Source: Alisma plantago-aquatica (taxonomy: Eukaryota; Streptophyta; Magnoliopsida; Alismatales; Alismataceae). From it: a stretch of DNA of 64,000 nt. Shown here in pieces: positions 33,801 to 48,300 of the stretch (position 1 is its first letter; every line of letters begins with the position of its first letter). The position numbers and the translations under genes were made by a program. The stretch is taken from NCBI GenBank assembly GCA_963693085.1, contig OY856409.1, forward strand, positions 298,038,558-298,102,557. Reading direction: 5' to 3'. Below the pieces are notes generated by a model that worked only from the letters and a program-made list of their open reading frames with translations, was not told the origin of the DNA and made no database searches.

Positions 33801-36800
33801 TTTGGATGGAAATTTGACAAAAATGGAGATATTCAGGAGTTGACTTGATTCACTATGACTTGGGACTGAATTCCTTATCTAAAGAGCATGTATAGGAACC
33901 CCAATGTTACATAGAATAAGGATTACCTCTACAAGTCGCAATGCAAAACGAATATCAAATTTTATGTTTGTTTAAAGGGTTTGTATAAGAATCCAGGATT
34001 AATAAACTCCTACCATAGGTTTTCCTCATATATTGGTTCTAATTTCATTTGTTTGTTATTATTCTTTTTAATACTTATATCAATAAATCCACAAGTAGCA
34101 ATCAATTTTTTTATAGAACAATGATGTTATAAATTCTAGTGGCTTACTTATATATCCAGTGTAGAGAGTCATACTATACTACATGTAACTAAGCATATTT
34201 GGGGCCATGTTAGTGCACTTGGCATACATCTGTTACACATGTTAGATACTTTATAGTATGACAATCAAACTACATGATAGGTACCATTCCAATTATGTGT
34301 TCTTAGTGAATTATTTCTTTACTCAACAAAACCTTATATTCAATCAAACATTTCTAGATTCTATCCATCACATATAAATATTATATAAACTAGATCCCAA
34401 ATTCAGACATGCTATTAATTTATATAATGTGTAAAAGAAGGTTTTGTATTTGGTAGAATTCGATCCATACATTGTGTTCCCTTTCCCTTTACTATGTTCT
34501 TGTTGTTGATTTATTGATACATATTGTTTCCAATGACTATCGTTCCTATCTAGGGACCATATGAGTTGTGGTCATTATATATTTTTTATGTATGGCAGAC
34601 TGGACCAAGGATGTCAAATCTAGGAAATTGATTATAAGGGTATAGATAATAGAAAATTTTGTCGGCATAAATGCTAATAAACTAGCACTGAAATTTAGAT
34701 AAAAATTTAGGTACATAAGATTACAAACAAAACCAGTTTATTGTTAACCATCACCAAATTTGTACCCATTCTTCATATCAGTGGTAGGGATTATAGAACA
34801 AGTTTAATATGGAATACACAATCTTATGGTGTCAAATATGATATATTATCAATGACAATGTCATGTAACATCAATCCAATATGCGGTTTTCAAGTTTTTT
34901 ACTTCAATTTTTTACTTAAAATATTGAACTCACTATAAGTGGGATTTTACAATTATGCAATTGCATGATCTTAAATTTTCCATAATCATAAAAAATTTAA
35001 GGTCAAACTACATACATTATTTTCTAAATGGTGTACTTTTAGTAACATATTTTTTAAATATAGAAATGACCTATAATCTAAAAAAGCATGATATGAGGTT
35101 TATGTACTAATAATTTATTATGCTGACACCATCAATATGTGTTATAGATGAATTAATGCTTTGTTCTAAAATATTCATGTCTAAGAAGTAAATATTTACA
35201 AACACAATAGACAAGGATTTTACCTATAGTGGATTATTAAAGAAACTATACAATTACAATAATATGGAGAGATTAACTAATATTGATCTTATACGATAGG
35301 TATCAAATAATTGCGTTGTTAAAGCACGGAGTGATTTTTAGATTTTTGAGAAAAAATTGATAGATCACATGCAATCCCAAAAACAATGCTCCACCTAACC
35401 ATTAGGCGGTTCTTTTCACTTCACTTAATTTTTTTTACAAAAATCCACATGACAATAAATGACAATATCTCTATTATTTAATTATAGTGAACATATTAGA
35501 ATTTTAGTAAAATATTAGTGGGTCAATTGTTACTATGTAACCACTAAAACTATTCTACAAACTCAGTTTATTTGAATGGATGTGGAGAAATAATTGTGTT
35601 GGATTACACTTTGAAATTGAGAAATCATGTATAGAGCAATCTTATTGGTATGTCTCATATGACATTGCTTGGATGAAGATTCAAGAACGTCATTTTTGTC
35701 CCAAAATTTATTATAGTAAATTAAATTCTATAGGTGTATTTAGCATTCTATGATTGGAAACTTTTGAAGATAATTCTTATGAAAATATGTGATCAGAATA
35801 ATCAAAGATATCAAATAGAAATTGAAGACATAAAAAATGTTCTACACATTGATGTATATGAAGAAACACCATTTGTTCTTTGCATCTATTATGTTCCTTG
35901 TGTCTTCTTCGACATCTCACTTATATAGACGCAATTGTATGTGTTTTTATTGATCCTCTTGAAACCTAACAATTATGTTCCTCATTATAGTGAATCACTT
36001 TATCTAGAATTACAAACATGAAAGACAAAGAGTAAACAATATTGAATACAATATTAGGTAACATATAGAGCAATAATTTTGTTTTGGTCAATTAGTTGTG
36101 GAAACAAATTTCAAGAATCAAAGATTCAATAATTATTTTCTTAATAGAATTTTATTAATATTATTATTTTATGGTTGTTAAAATAGAGAAATTTAAAGGT
36201 CATAATATTGATTTTAACAATAAAAACAAATACTTTTATCTAAAGTACATTTCTTCATACGTGCAACCATGGATGTAAACTAAGACATTTCATATAAAAT
36301 GTGTAAGGGTACATGAAAATGATTTTTTATCCAATAAGAAATTTTTCATGAAATAATTATGTAAACATTATAAATGATGTTGTTTTACTTACTAAATGAA
36401 TAAATAGAAAAAATGAAATTTTATAAGGAAATATGTTTTTGCAATTTATTGTGTTACCAAATCTTTTCTGTGAATTTTATTTATATCTACTACTAGACCA
36501 CCACATAAACTCCTAGTATATTATTGTCTTTTGAAATGAATTTCCTCTTCGCACCCTTATGAATTGATTTATGGTTTTTTTCTATAAAAGTACATTAAAT
36601 CATTTAGCTTTTGCCAATAAGTTAAGTCCAATTTATTTTTTAGATTCAAAGTTTATTTGGATCATCTCTTAGAAATGAACCAATTTAATTATATTAAAAA
36701 ATATATTTTTAACATTTTTTGGACTAAGACTATTTTCTTATCACGTCAAACAATGAACCAATTTCTACCATTATTATACATAAAAAATGTTCAGCATGAG

Positions 36801-37957
36801 TATCATGATCTTTTATTTAAAATTTTGACTTTTTAGTCACATATCATTTTCCATTTGTATGTTTGTGTCAATTATTGATTTTCTGTGGAAATAGCTTATT
36901 CATACATGATATTATTATTGAGAAAAAGTTGTTGTTGTCGTGTGTTTGTATTCCAATCACTTGGGAAATTTTTTATTTTGGTAAAAAAAATGAACCTTTT
37001 CCATAATTAATACTTACAAAACTACTTCTTAAACTAGAAGCTTGAAAACATATTAAGATACATAAGATCAAGTTAGTGATTCACACTTCCATATGTAACC
37101 TAATGTGTAATATTTTATCTTTTATTGTAGTCCAAATAGTTCAAATTTTGGTATTATCCGATTATTATATATATAATTCATGGCAATGTACTTTTTAATA
37201 TATCGTAACCGTAGACTACACCACAATGTTGCATATTACTTGGAAGCTTATAGTGAGAACATATTTCTTATCCCAACTAGTATATTCGTGAGTCTACACC
37301 TAAATTCCTTAAAAGAATTAATATTCTAATTGAAAGTTTTTAGCTCATACATACCCAGTACAAACAACTCCACAAGCTTGCTCCAACTGCAAAATTATAG
37401 ATGACATGATGTCGTCTAATTTACCGCATCCAAGGGTAGTGACAGCCTAATTCGTGGCACATCACTTACCTGAACTGCATGATGCTAGCTAGTATAAAAA
37501 ACATAGGCTCCATTAAATGCTTAGGTCCATAAGGCGTCAAAAGGCACATTATATCACAAATTTTGAAACCTATATAACTCCTTTTAGGAACCTTAAAACT
37601 TCATGGAATTCAAACCATAGCTATACTATCATCCAAGCTACATCCCATCTAACTTTGGTGCACAAACTCACTTACTTGATCAACGAACCACTTAATCCAA
37701 AATTTCAAATACTTAAGGGGTATTAATCATATATTTAACATCAACGACTTTCAATCTTTACCAAACTAGTTGAAGTACCTTCATATGATCGAAACTCACT
37801 TTAAGACTATCATTTTTTCATTATAATATGTAAACCCAAGTAAGATTAATCATGTCATCTCATATACATAAGGACTCAAATTTGATTATTTAAATCACCA
37901 ACCCATGATTGAATAAATGAATTGAGTAACCAAGAAACTCAAAAGTTCACTCCATCA
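30870..37957. other. 7.1 kb AT-rich stretch with nothing recognised
   Basis: No ORF above about 70 codons carries a family signature. I see no LTR ends, primer sites, long tandem repeats or RNA genes. The ORF at 35734-35928 (64 codons) is not supported as a gene. Probably old, decayed transposon or intergenic DNA. Confidence 0.5.
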
Positions 37958-37977
37958 CATCCTACACACCTTAAAAG

Positions 37978-38068
37978 AAATTTCATCCTCGAAATTAAGA
38001 CAAAAACCCACTCCATCACATCATATAAATCTTAAAAGAAAATTTTGTCCTCAAAATTAAACCATCCT
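37978..38068 (-). repeat. Duplicated gypsy 3'-end word
   Basis: On the minus strand, AATTTTGAGGACAAAATTTT and AATTTCGAGGATGAAATTTC occur about 60 bp apart, each followed by TTTTAAG and GATGTGATGGAGTG. In chromoviruses this word codes the pol C-terminus (NFEDE-like) next to the 3' LTR. Confidence 0.5.
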
Positions 38069-40320
38069 CTTGCTTCTAGGAAAAACAAAAAGATATTCAT
38101 CGATATGTAGGATACATGTCCAACATATCCAAAAACAAATCCCCATAATCATATCCAAACCACTATTAGGAGGTTTAAAAACATCTAAGGTGAATCACTC
38201 CTTATAAAATTGAAAAAGTGTCTTCAAAATTATGGTTATGTCATGACATATCTCATATGTTAGGGTTGCATCCTTATCTTTACACATGCATTAGGGCTCC
38301 CACATCATATTACTATGTTCCCAAGGACTTAACTAAAGTTAACCCCTTATATCAAGGTGTCATCAATATTTTATTGAGCTAATTGTTAGAACGTGTTCAA
38401 CATTAACATATGCCTTTTAGGAGGGAGTTAACTATAGTTTATCCACTATATCCATCTAGATCATATCATGATGTCATAATCATTATGTTGTGTTACTATC
38501 AAACACTATTTTTCATATTTATTAAGCACCAAAATTAACACATCATGTAACATGTATCACTCATTTGAACTTATTTCATTATTCATATTAGATTGCAACA
38601 TTTACTAGTGATTTCATCACAAGATTAACCAACAATATCACATTATCATCATTATTCATGTATATGGTTGACCATCTATGCATTGATACCTATTAAACCA
38701 TCTCTAGGTTTCCATCATATCATGTCTATATATCACGTCTCTAGATTAGATCATATCATTACATATATTATATCATGGTTGTTCTAAACAAACTTATGTG
38801 TGTGGCTTGTTAAACATATATCATAAATTCATCTAGTCCAACCAAGGTTCTCCTAACCCATATCATGAGGGTAGTGCCACTCCCAGTCTCTCTGAGCTAA
38901 CTCAACTCTATGAGTATCTCATATGCATATACTTTATCTTCCCTCTTTTAGTCTAGGGTTTTCGGATTACCTCATTGGCACTAGTGATCCTTAGAAGCTC
39001 TAGCCACATAAGCACAAACCAAAAACATGCTATGACATTCTCTTCGTAGGTCTCTACCCATGAATCATGCTTACCCAAAACTCTCTTTCATAAACACTAG
39101 ATTCCTATAAGGTACCACCAACCCGAGCATGAGGCTTTATAGAAACTCACATAGTAACCTCCCCTAGGTTCTTGGGACTCTCTCCCTCACCCATATGGTA
39201 GGTACTCATATTCATGTTCACATATGCACATATAACCAACCTCTCTTTGTCTCTAGAGTTTGGTCCTCCTAGGACATCTAGGGTTCAACAAGACTATAGG
39301 AATCATGCATAAACTGACTCAACTCAATCACTCAGGAGTAGCCTAGTTTAGGACATATCATATCACATATATCTCATCATTATGATATCTTGGGGTTTAG
39401 GTTATCTGAACTTCTCCCAATGGTCCTCACCCTCTTTGGAGTTAACCCTAAAACTGGTCCCAACACTAGAGGTTCTCCTTTGTAAATGAGCTTGAGGTTC
39501 ATGCTGATTCACATCCTTGCAATAACTTATCTTATCTTATCTTATCTTAGAAAAACATACATACTTTCATCATCAAATCCTATCTCAAATCCTAAAAATT
39601 GAACCTTAATCCTTAAAGACAACATTGATCATCATAAAACACCTTATATCATCTATATAAGACTTACATCATATCATAAAAACTTATTTCATCTATTCCA
39701 ACTATCACATATTCCAACAAGGCTATAGACATCTAATCTAGAACTACTCTCTCTTTTAGACTGATGTCATTCACTTTCACTTAGGTTGCATGACCACCTC
39801 CTGCTCGTACATGTGTGGGGACAAAATTTTATAATACTTACATATATAAAAAAATATTATGTATTTTTTCTCTGATAAAACAAGTGCCAGAGAAAACTAT
39901 TGAATCTCAATCCGATTGGAACCAAAAGCCAAATCTTGAAAATGAGTGTCCCACACATAGTAGAGAGTACAATGCCATGAAAGCAAGTGAAAAGGGTGAG
40001 AACAGGGTGTAGACTGGTGTAGCAACCAAAAACATAGATGTATCATATGTCAAAGGTTTCTCTTCCCATGATGTACGCCATTTACAAATAATGCAACGTC
40101 ACATACCGATGCACTACAAGGAAAGAACAGCACCTAAGGACCTTCTATACAACAAGCACCAGTCTAGACCTAGTTCTCAGACATCTAGGTTCTATCCTAG
40201 AGGCTAGGTCAAGTCTAGTCTCTATCAGATGACTAATCTAACCCTAAAGATTATTAAGTTCAAGGTTTTCTTTAGTTTGAGTTGCATAATGAGCTAATGT
40301 GAGGCTTTGCTATTGTTCAT
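38069..40320 (-). other. Noncoding interior of the minus-strand LARD-like element
   Basis: No gag or pol signature in any frame. A short (CTTAT)n microsatellite lies at about 39525-39549. Phrases such as AAAACCCTAGAC recall the interior of the element at 951-5280, but no extended alignment could be made by eye. Confidence 0.5.
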
Positions 40321-40332
40321 GCTTTGATACCA
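40321..40332 (-). other. Primer-binding site, minus strand
   Basis: TGGTATCAAAGC differs at one base from the plant tRNA-Met PBS TGGTATCAGAGC. It is 4 nt from the LTR terminus CA at 40337. Confidence 0.7.
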
Positions 40333-40336
40333 CCTA

Positions 40337-42545
40337 TGACATCCCCAAATTTTCTAAAAATTTATCTAATGTGTGACATCCAAATTGAAACTTTTAACTC
40401 AGTGAGAATCCTAATATAAACATCACACACTAGGCTAAGAAAGAGAAAATTAGAGGAAGTTAGAAGGAAACAACAGTAGCACATGCACATGACCAATAAT
40501 AAAATCATACAACACATGTTCACCATTCAACATATAATTACATAATAAATTGTTACAATATTTAATATTACACATTGAACAACAAACTTATACATATACA
40601 TGTACTACCACAAAACTACAAGATCTTAAGACAACGGGTCCACCTGTACGTCAGCTCCCCATACAACTCTTAACTATCATGGTTCTTCAAGATCACATGT
40701 CCACAACCTAAACAAAGATTACATCTGGTACACGTCAGCACAATATTCAAGAATATTGTACTGAGTACACCTACGTGTCTTCTAATATACCTCTCATTAC
40801 TAAGCTTGGCGATAAGATAAAACTTGAACCTGGCAGTTATAAAGAAATGTAAGAAAAATCATAAACTTGCACAAAGATGTTGATTAACAAAAGAGAACAC
40901 ATGTTTTAGGCACATTTTCCATCATCCATGCATTTACTACCTAAGAGTTGAATGCATTAAGTCTTGTATAAACTACTAACAAAGAGTTGGATAATTTCAC
41001 AATGTGATCTACTATCAAAGAGTTGGATCACTTTCAAGTACTTTACTACCAAAGAGTTGAAGTACTTACTTTCTACCACTTTACTACCAAAGAGTTGAAG
41101 TGCTTGGATACAATGGAATATATATTTTATGTTTCATGTGCTCATAGGCAAAAGTATCAAAAATCAAGCAACATATCTTTCAAGAACAACCATTTCATCC
41201 AATATCATATGCCAAGTATTTTACTACACATATAACACAAGCATATTGTATAATAAGCCAAGTAAGAGGTAATGGTGTACCTTGATCAAGAACAAACCTA
41301 ATCATCACATATCACATTCCTGATGTCAACTATGTCCTTGTCAACTGTCACTCTTAGTCAAACCCTGATTATTACAAGATCATGTACTATCATTAGATTC
41401 TCATCTCAACCCTCGTTATCACCATTTTAGGGTTTTTCTTAGCTCATTAGGATACTCCCATTTTTACTTGCATTCTTGTCTTGAAATTATCTTACTGATG
41501 CCATATTTTGCATTATAGTTCAGTTACTGATAATTGCATTTTGCATTATTATGTGAACATATTAATCATATGTTACATGCATTAACCTAAGTTAGGGTTT
41601 CAAACCATGTATTATGAGTCATTGCCATATTATCATGAATTATGTGTATATAACTAATATAAAACTTACATCTTAGCTTCCAGTTACTTATATAAGCTTA
41701 CACTATAATTTTCAGGGTTTCTTGAGCATCTTTGAAATTATTGCACATTAATTAGGATTATTAGCCCTAATTATCTATATGGAGAAAATTACACGATTTC
41801 GTGCATCAACATCATAATCACTGACCTTGAATGTATTATAAACATGAATATGGATTTACTGACACATTATAATAATTTTAGGCCATCATTTGATATTTAT
41901 TGTCCATAAAACAAGCATTTCGCAACTTACATGATATCACTATTCTTAGATCATCAAAAGCCTGATATTATGTGTTCATATTGTTCTACATATTTGTTTG
42001 AGGATTTTGGTAGCTTATTTATAATTTTTAGATAATGGGGCTAATTACTATGAATTAAACAAGATATAATCATTTATGGGTATACTTACATTTTTCAGCC
42101 TATCTGGGACTGCCACGTGTCCACTAAGGGGCCCTACTCGTCTTTGGCCAGGGTGACCCAACAGTTCAGCCATTCAGGCTAAGGATCGGTGGTTTCTTCT
42201 GACTTGATTCGATTCAGGTTCCTTTTGACTGGTTCAGGATTTCCTTCCCCTTCGCATTCTTGTGGATCATTGCTCCCCGTAGGGCAGGAGAGTGCCACCT
42301 CCAGATCAGAAATTGAAGGGCAGTTGAATGAACTGAGGTGCTCTGCATCAACTTCTTAGGATACCGTAGGCTCCGACGACCCAGGTTAGACCTTCAAGAC
42401 CTCGCAAGATCTCTTCTTTGCCCTGAAGATCCTTTATGGAGAAATCCTCTGCCAACTGCTATCCTACGATGGAGGAAGAAGGGAGGGGGTTCTCTCAAGC
42501 ACAGCTTACGTTCACATCTCTCTTGATTGCTCCTCTTAAATAGCT
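40337..42545 (-). repeat. Left arm of giant palindrome: LTR R-U5 part
   Basis: Its reverse complement matches 43125-45301. A 155-bp sample (42340-42480 versus 43180-43330) is about 90% identical by eye. Five tandem copies of about 37 bp with ACTACCAAAGAGTTGAAG lie at 40934-41100. TATTTAAG on the minus strand near 42540 may be the TATA box. The arm ends towards the centre where U3 should continue. Confidence 0.85.
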
Positions 42546-43124
42546 ATGATCCCATGCCTAGTTGAAAAGTTTGTGGTGACAATTACTGAGCGGTTGCTTT
42601 CTCCTCATCATGAGGAGTTCCCTGACCCTTTAGTTGTGGTGGTTAATCATCAGGGGAGGGAGAATGAGTTCCCACCTTGTACCCAATCTCCTTTTATTCT
42701 CACAAATGAAGGGTGGGGAGCACCGTGGGAGGAAGAAGGGATTACCGAGGTCCCTGGAATGGTGACGCTTGCAAACCAGAGGAAAGGAGAAGAGTTTGGC
42801 CGCCAATCACACGCCATAGGGACCAGAGAAGTAGATCCCCAAAATCCTCTGACGTAGAAGTTTTTGAAGGCGGTGAGGCCATCGTCTTGGAGCTTAGGCC
42901 ACACAGATGTAGAAACCTATGGGGAGATGGAATTGTCAACTGACCACACACCAGAGAGAGGCCAATGGAGGCGCCAAGAATAGACACACGACAGCGTCGA
43001 GCGAAGGACATACCTAGGTTGCACAGGAGCTCCTTGGAGCCCCGACTCAGCGAGAGATGCATCTTGAGGAGCCGCAACTGGGAAGAAAGGTGCATCAAAG
43101 CTTTTGGTGGCATTGGAAGCTATT
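42546..43124. other. Central spacer of the palindrome
   Basis: GC-richer than its surroundings. Weak inverted similarity continues for about 100 bp from each arm, then disappears around 42620-43040. The ORFs of 76-123 codons on both strands have no recognised family and overlap each other, which suggests LTR U3 sequence without genes. Confidence 0.5.
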
Positions 43125-45301
43125 GAAGAGAAGTAACCAGGATAGATGCAAACATAATCCGTTCTTGAGAGGAGTCCCCCCTTCTTCCTCCATTATAGGA
43201 TAGCATTTGGCAGAGGATTTCTCTATGAAGGATCTTCAGGGTAGAGAAGAGATCTTGTAAGGTCTAGAAGGTCTAACCTGGGTCGTCAGAGCCTATGGTA
43301 GCCTAAGAAGTTGACACAGAGCACCTCAGTTCATTCGGCTTCTCGTCGGCTTTTGATCTGGAGGCGACACTCTCCTGCCCTGCGGGGAGCGATGATCAGC
43401 GAGAACGCAAAGGGGAAGGAAATCCTGAACCAGCCAAAAAAGAACTTGAACCAGTTCAAGTCAGAAGGAACCGCCGACCCTGTCCAAAGAAGAGTAGTAC
43501 CCCTTAGTGGACACATGGTAGTCCTAGACAGGATAGGCCGAAAAAGGTAAATATACCCAGAAATGATTAGATTTTTTTAATTCATAATAATTATCCCCGA
43601 TATCTGAAAATTATAAACAAGCTACCAAAATTCTTAGAAAAATATGTAGAACAACATGAAAGCATAATATCAGGATATTGATGATCTAAGAATAGTGATA
43701 TCATGTAAGTTGTGAAATTCTTGTTTTATGGATAATAAATATCAAATGATGGCCTAAAATTATGATAATACGTTAGTAAATCCATATTCATGTTTATAAT
43801 GCATTCAAGGTCAGTGATTATGATGTTGAGGCATGAAATCATGTAATTTGCTACATATGGCTAATTCATACTAATAACCCTAATTAATGTGCAATAATTG
43901 CAAAGATGCTCAAGAAACCCTAAAAATTGCAACGTAAGCTTATATTAGTAACTAGAAGCTAATATGTAAGTTTGATATCAGTTAGATACACATAATTAAT
44001 TATAATATGGTGATGACTCATAAGACATGGTTTGAAACCCTAATTTAGATTAATGCATGTAACCTATGATTAATATGTTCACATAATAATGTGAAATGCA
44101 ATTATTAGTAACTGAACTATAATATAGAATATGACATAAGTAAGATAATTTCAAGACAAGAATGCAAGTAAAAATGGGAGTATCCTAATGAGATAAGAAA
44201 AACCCTAAAAAGGTGATAACTAGGGTTAATATGAGAATCTAATGATAGTACATGATCTTGTCTTAATCAAGATTTGACCAAGAGTGATAGTTGACAAGGG
44301 AATTATTGACATCAAGAATGTGATATGTGATGATTAGGTTTGTTCTTGATCAAGGTACGCCATTATCTCTTACTTGACTTATTATGCAATATGCTTGTGT
44401 TATATGTGTAGTAAAATACTTGGAATATGATTTTGGATGAAATGATTGTTATTGCATGATATGTTGCTTAATTTTCCATACTTATGCCTATGAACACATA
44501 AAACATAAAATATATGTTCCATTATATCCAAGAACTTCAACTCTTTGGTGTAAAGTGTTGGACAGTAAGTACTTCAACTCTTTGGTAGTAAGGTACTTGA
44601 AAGTGATCCAACTCATTGGTAGTAGATCACATTGAGAAATGATCCAACTATTTGGTAGTAGATCATACAGGCCTTAATGCATTCAACTCTCAGGTAGTAA
44701 ATGCATGGATGATATAATAGAAAATGTGCATAAAACATGTGTTCTCTTTTGTTAATGAACATCTTTGTGCAAGTTTATGCTATTTCTTACATTTCTTTAT
44801 AACTTCCAAGTTCTAGTTTATCTTATTGCCAAGATTAGTAATAAGAGGTATATAAGAAGACATGTTGGTGTACTCAGTACAATATTCTTGAATATTGTGC
44901 TGATGTTTACCAATGTAATCTTTTGTTTGGGTTGTGGACATGTGATCTTGAAGAACCAAGATAGTTGATAGTTGTATGGCAAGCTGATGTACAGGTTGGA
45001 CCTGTTGTCTTAAGATCCTATACTTTAGTGGTAGTACATGTATATGTATAAGTTTGTTGTTCAATGTGTAATATAAAATGTATTAATAGTTCATTATGTA
45101 ATTATATGTTGAATGGTGAACATGTGTTGTATGGTTTTATTAATGTTCATGTCCATGTGCTAATGTTGTTTTCTTTTGACTTCCTCTAAATTTCTCTTTC
45201 TTAGCCTAGTGTATGATGTTTAAATTGGAATTCTCACTGAGGTGAGGTTTCAATTTGGACATCACACATCAGATTAAGTTTTAGAAAATCTGGGGACGTC
45301 A
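43125..45301 (+). repeat. Right arm of giant palindrome: LTR R-U5 part
   Basis: Plus-strand LTR copy ending CTGGGGACGTCA at 45301. Unlike the left arm it is not followed by a PBS, so it is a solo or broken LTR. It carries the same CTTTGGTAGTA tandem words (44530-44700). It lies head-to-head with the left arm. Confidence 0.85.
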
Positions 45302-48300
45302 CCGATTATTAGTAGATTTTCCCCTATAAATCCTAGAATAATTATTCTCTATTCATTAGAATATGTAGTATTCATTGAATGGAGGATGACTTGTGCTATC
45401 TTAATTAGCTCATTCCTTGCCTAAGTATTTTGTTATTCTGGATGTTAGGATGATGTGCAATTTACAAATAACCCTTATTAGGTGAGAATTGTTGCACTTA
45501 ATGATGAGCAAGAATACTAATGAACGAAGACAACAATTATAAGAATGACTATAATGATTCTTAAGAACAAGGAATGAATGTATTCTTATTTTTTTAATAA
45601 CAACACGATGAATATACCTGACCTCAATGCAGGTTCATGTTTAATGACTCATGAAAAATGATTGATTAATTTGTGTGTTCACAGTGATATGAATTATAAT
45701 ATGAATGTAACATATACGATGGAGGTTATGTGATGACTATATGGAATTAAATATATTATGTGGTCTAAGGATATATGCATTGCCATTTGAGTTGTATATG
45801 GGTTCATAACCCATAGGTGTAGATACAAAACCCAACTTTGAGGATTAGGGGAAGCCCCAAAAATATGAGAGTGAGACTCAAACCTGTGTCGTATTTGGAG
45901 GGAGTGATCCAACCCAAATTGCACACACCTCTCCTTTATGAGAGTGATATGGTGGACCCTTGTCATATTCCTTGAGTAGTTGGGCCATTGTGCTATTATT
46001 CTAAGAGACGTAAATGTATTTTACATATGCTTACAAGATAAGATGTTAATAAAAGACTAGCACAACTTGTTGGCTATGTGTTTCTTCCTTTTCTACTTAT
46101 ATTTGAACTTGGTTTAGATTGTCTACAATGTTTATGTAATTCCTCAATCATCCAAGTACTAACAATAAACCTCCCTTGGCTATGCTTGTTTATAGTTGGA
46201 AAGTACCCACTCACCGAGGCAAAAAAAACTCAAAAAACATGTTTCCACTATCTTTAAGATATCTGAGTCAATGTAATAGATGCATGTTGTTAGGTGTGAA
46301 ACATTGGTGGAATGTGTAGTAACGTTATTCTAGTTTGTTAAGTCATTATATACGCATTCCTAGTTATTGAAGACATCAAATCATCTTTTTTCTCTGTGTT
46401 TCCTTGGCATTGTTATGCTTTCCATGACTAGTAGTCATGTTATAACAAAAAGAGAGAGAGATACTATAACTTAGTATACTTACAGAGTCCAATATTGATG
46501 TTGTAATATTAGAAACATGCCTTATTGTGATACGGTATTATATGAGTATGATACTGTTCTTTGGGAAGATAACTATGCACATGATAAATTGGTGAGCTAG
46601 TGATCGGCCTTATATCATGTCACAGTTATTGTGGTTTATGTTATGTCTAGACTGTTTGACATGTCAAGTTTTGTGCTTATGTTTCCACTAAGTTTTGATG
46701 ATCTCATCGAGTTTTTGTAGGCCTTTATGGATTTTATTGGTGCATTTTTAGTTAGTTGCCTCTTTATCCTCACCTTCTAGGTAAAATAGGTTGATCCATG
46801 AGGATCTATATACAATCATAATCATCATCATCATCATCACAATCTTCTCCTCTTCTTTTTTTTATTTTTCTTTTTGATGTTGTTCACTCTCTACCATTAA
46901 CTTCACAATTGTTTTTGTTCTTGTAAATTATATGCATGTGCTTTTTGGCTTATGATTCACAAGATTTTTTGATTCATTTTAATTATTATCAGGCTCTTCT
47001 ATAATAATATGAATTACTACATCTAGCAAGCTAATTAATATATTTATCTCATTATTCTATGTTTGTTTATCTGCCTTAAGAGTCAAACTGATTTATGTAT
47101 GTTTTACTCATGTTTACTTATGGAGAATTATTTCATGTTCAAAATTTTGGTTTTTTGCAATTTATTTTAATACAATATTTATTTTAAATCATATTTTCAT
47201 GTCAAAATAAATATAGTAGTATAAAATGTCATACTTTGTACATGTGTTTCATTAGTTTATTTTTGTTTTATCCATTGGGTGATTTTCAATACTTAGAATA
47301 GTTTGATAACGGGAAGATTGTGGAAATTTAGGATGGAAATTTTGACTTCTATATTACTTTAGCTCTCGATATCCAAGTATCTATTGTGAAATGTTTTCCT
47401 TGATTTTCTCCACATATATTTTAGTTAAGGTTCTACATGGACATGCTAAAATAGATATTATCTCAGATTGCAAGTTCCAACCATAATGTTTTATATAAAG
47501 TTTGAATCCCTTATATATTTTAATTCAAATTGATATGAGCACGTCTAAGAGTCAAAAATATATTAAGGGAAATCCAGAATTTAACAGTAGTTGGTTTTAT
47601 TACGTGAAATTGTGAAAATAGTGACATGGAAACCATATTTACAAGATGTAATGATTTGCCTTCTTTCTCAAGCATTCAACTTGAAGGCCATTCCCCTCAG
47701 CCTCCAAGAAAGCCCTATTAAACCGTCAAATCACACAAGTGGCAACTAAATCCAAGTATTGAATGTGACACATACATCCCTTTTATTTCACGACCCTTCA
47801 ATGCATGTCCTACTTATTTGTAATAATAAATGTGCTCCAAATATATTTACTAACCTAGTTCTATGTTAGTAGTACTACTTGGGAGAATCTTTCTGAGTAC
47901 CCAAAACCCAACAAATAATACTAGGAATAAAAAGTATGATATGTACATAGTATATTCCAGAATGATACAAGAACATTGTATACAAAATTAATGACCAATA
48001 AAGAAAAATAATGATGTTACTTTGTGATACCGGATGCATGGGCAAATAACAAAACAATATGTTAGTTAGTTTGTATTGATACATGCATTGGAAACAAAAG
48101 TCATAATATATTCTATTTTCTTCACTTCCTTAGGCCATTGAATGAGGTATGATAACTAGAACATATTAATAATTTATTATCAACCCATACATTCGGTATT
48201 ACAAAGTGACATCACAATTATTTTATTTGACTATTGAACAAGTGACACATTATTCCTCATAATTCTGCAATAAGGAACTACACATTTGATATATTAATGT

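Larger units (their letters stand above)
37958..42830 (-). mobile_element. Minus-strand LARD-like element (LTR plus interior)
   Basis: Read on the minus strand: LTR ending GGGGATGTCA (40337), 4-nt gap, PBS TGGTATCAAAGC (40332-40321), 2.4 kb interior with no genes, and near 37978-38068 two copies of a TTTCGAGGATGAAATT-type word that in gypsy elements lies at the end of pol or before the PPT. The LTR upstream (40337-42830) lacks a TG start, so it is truncated. The expected second LTR below 37958 was not recognised. Confidence 0.55.

Noticed and set aside
35734..35928. 64-codon plus-strand ORF in the AT-rich region
   Set aside because: No motif, no neighbours and length expected by chance; Copia-like similarity could not be supported.
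42338..43550. Several ORFs of 60-123 codons in the palindrome centre
   Set aside because: They overlap on both strands, show no family motif, and lie in GC-rich LTR promoter sequence.
45780..45990. Possible tRNA-derived SINE on the minus strand (B-box-like AGGTTTGAGTCTC)
   Set aside because: A-box candidate is too far away, no poly(A) or target duplication, and no cloverleaf could be drawn.
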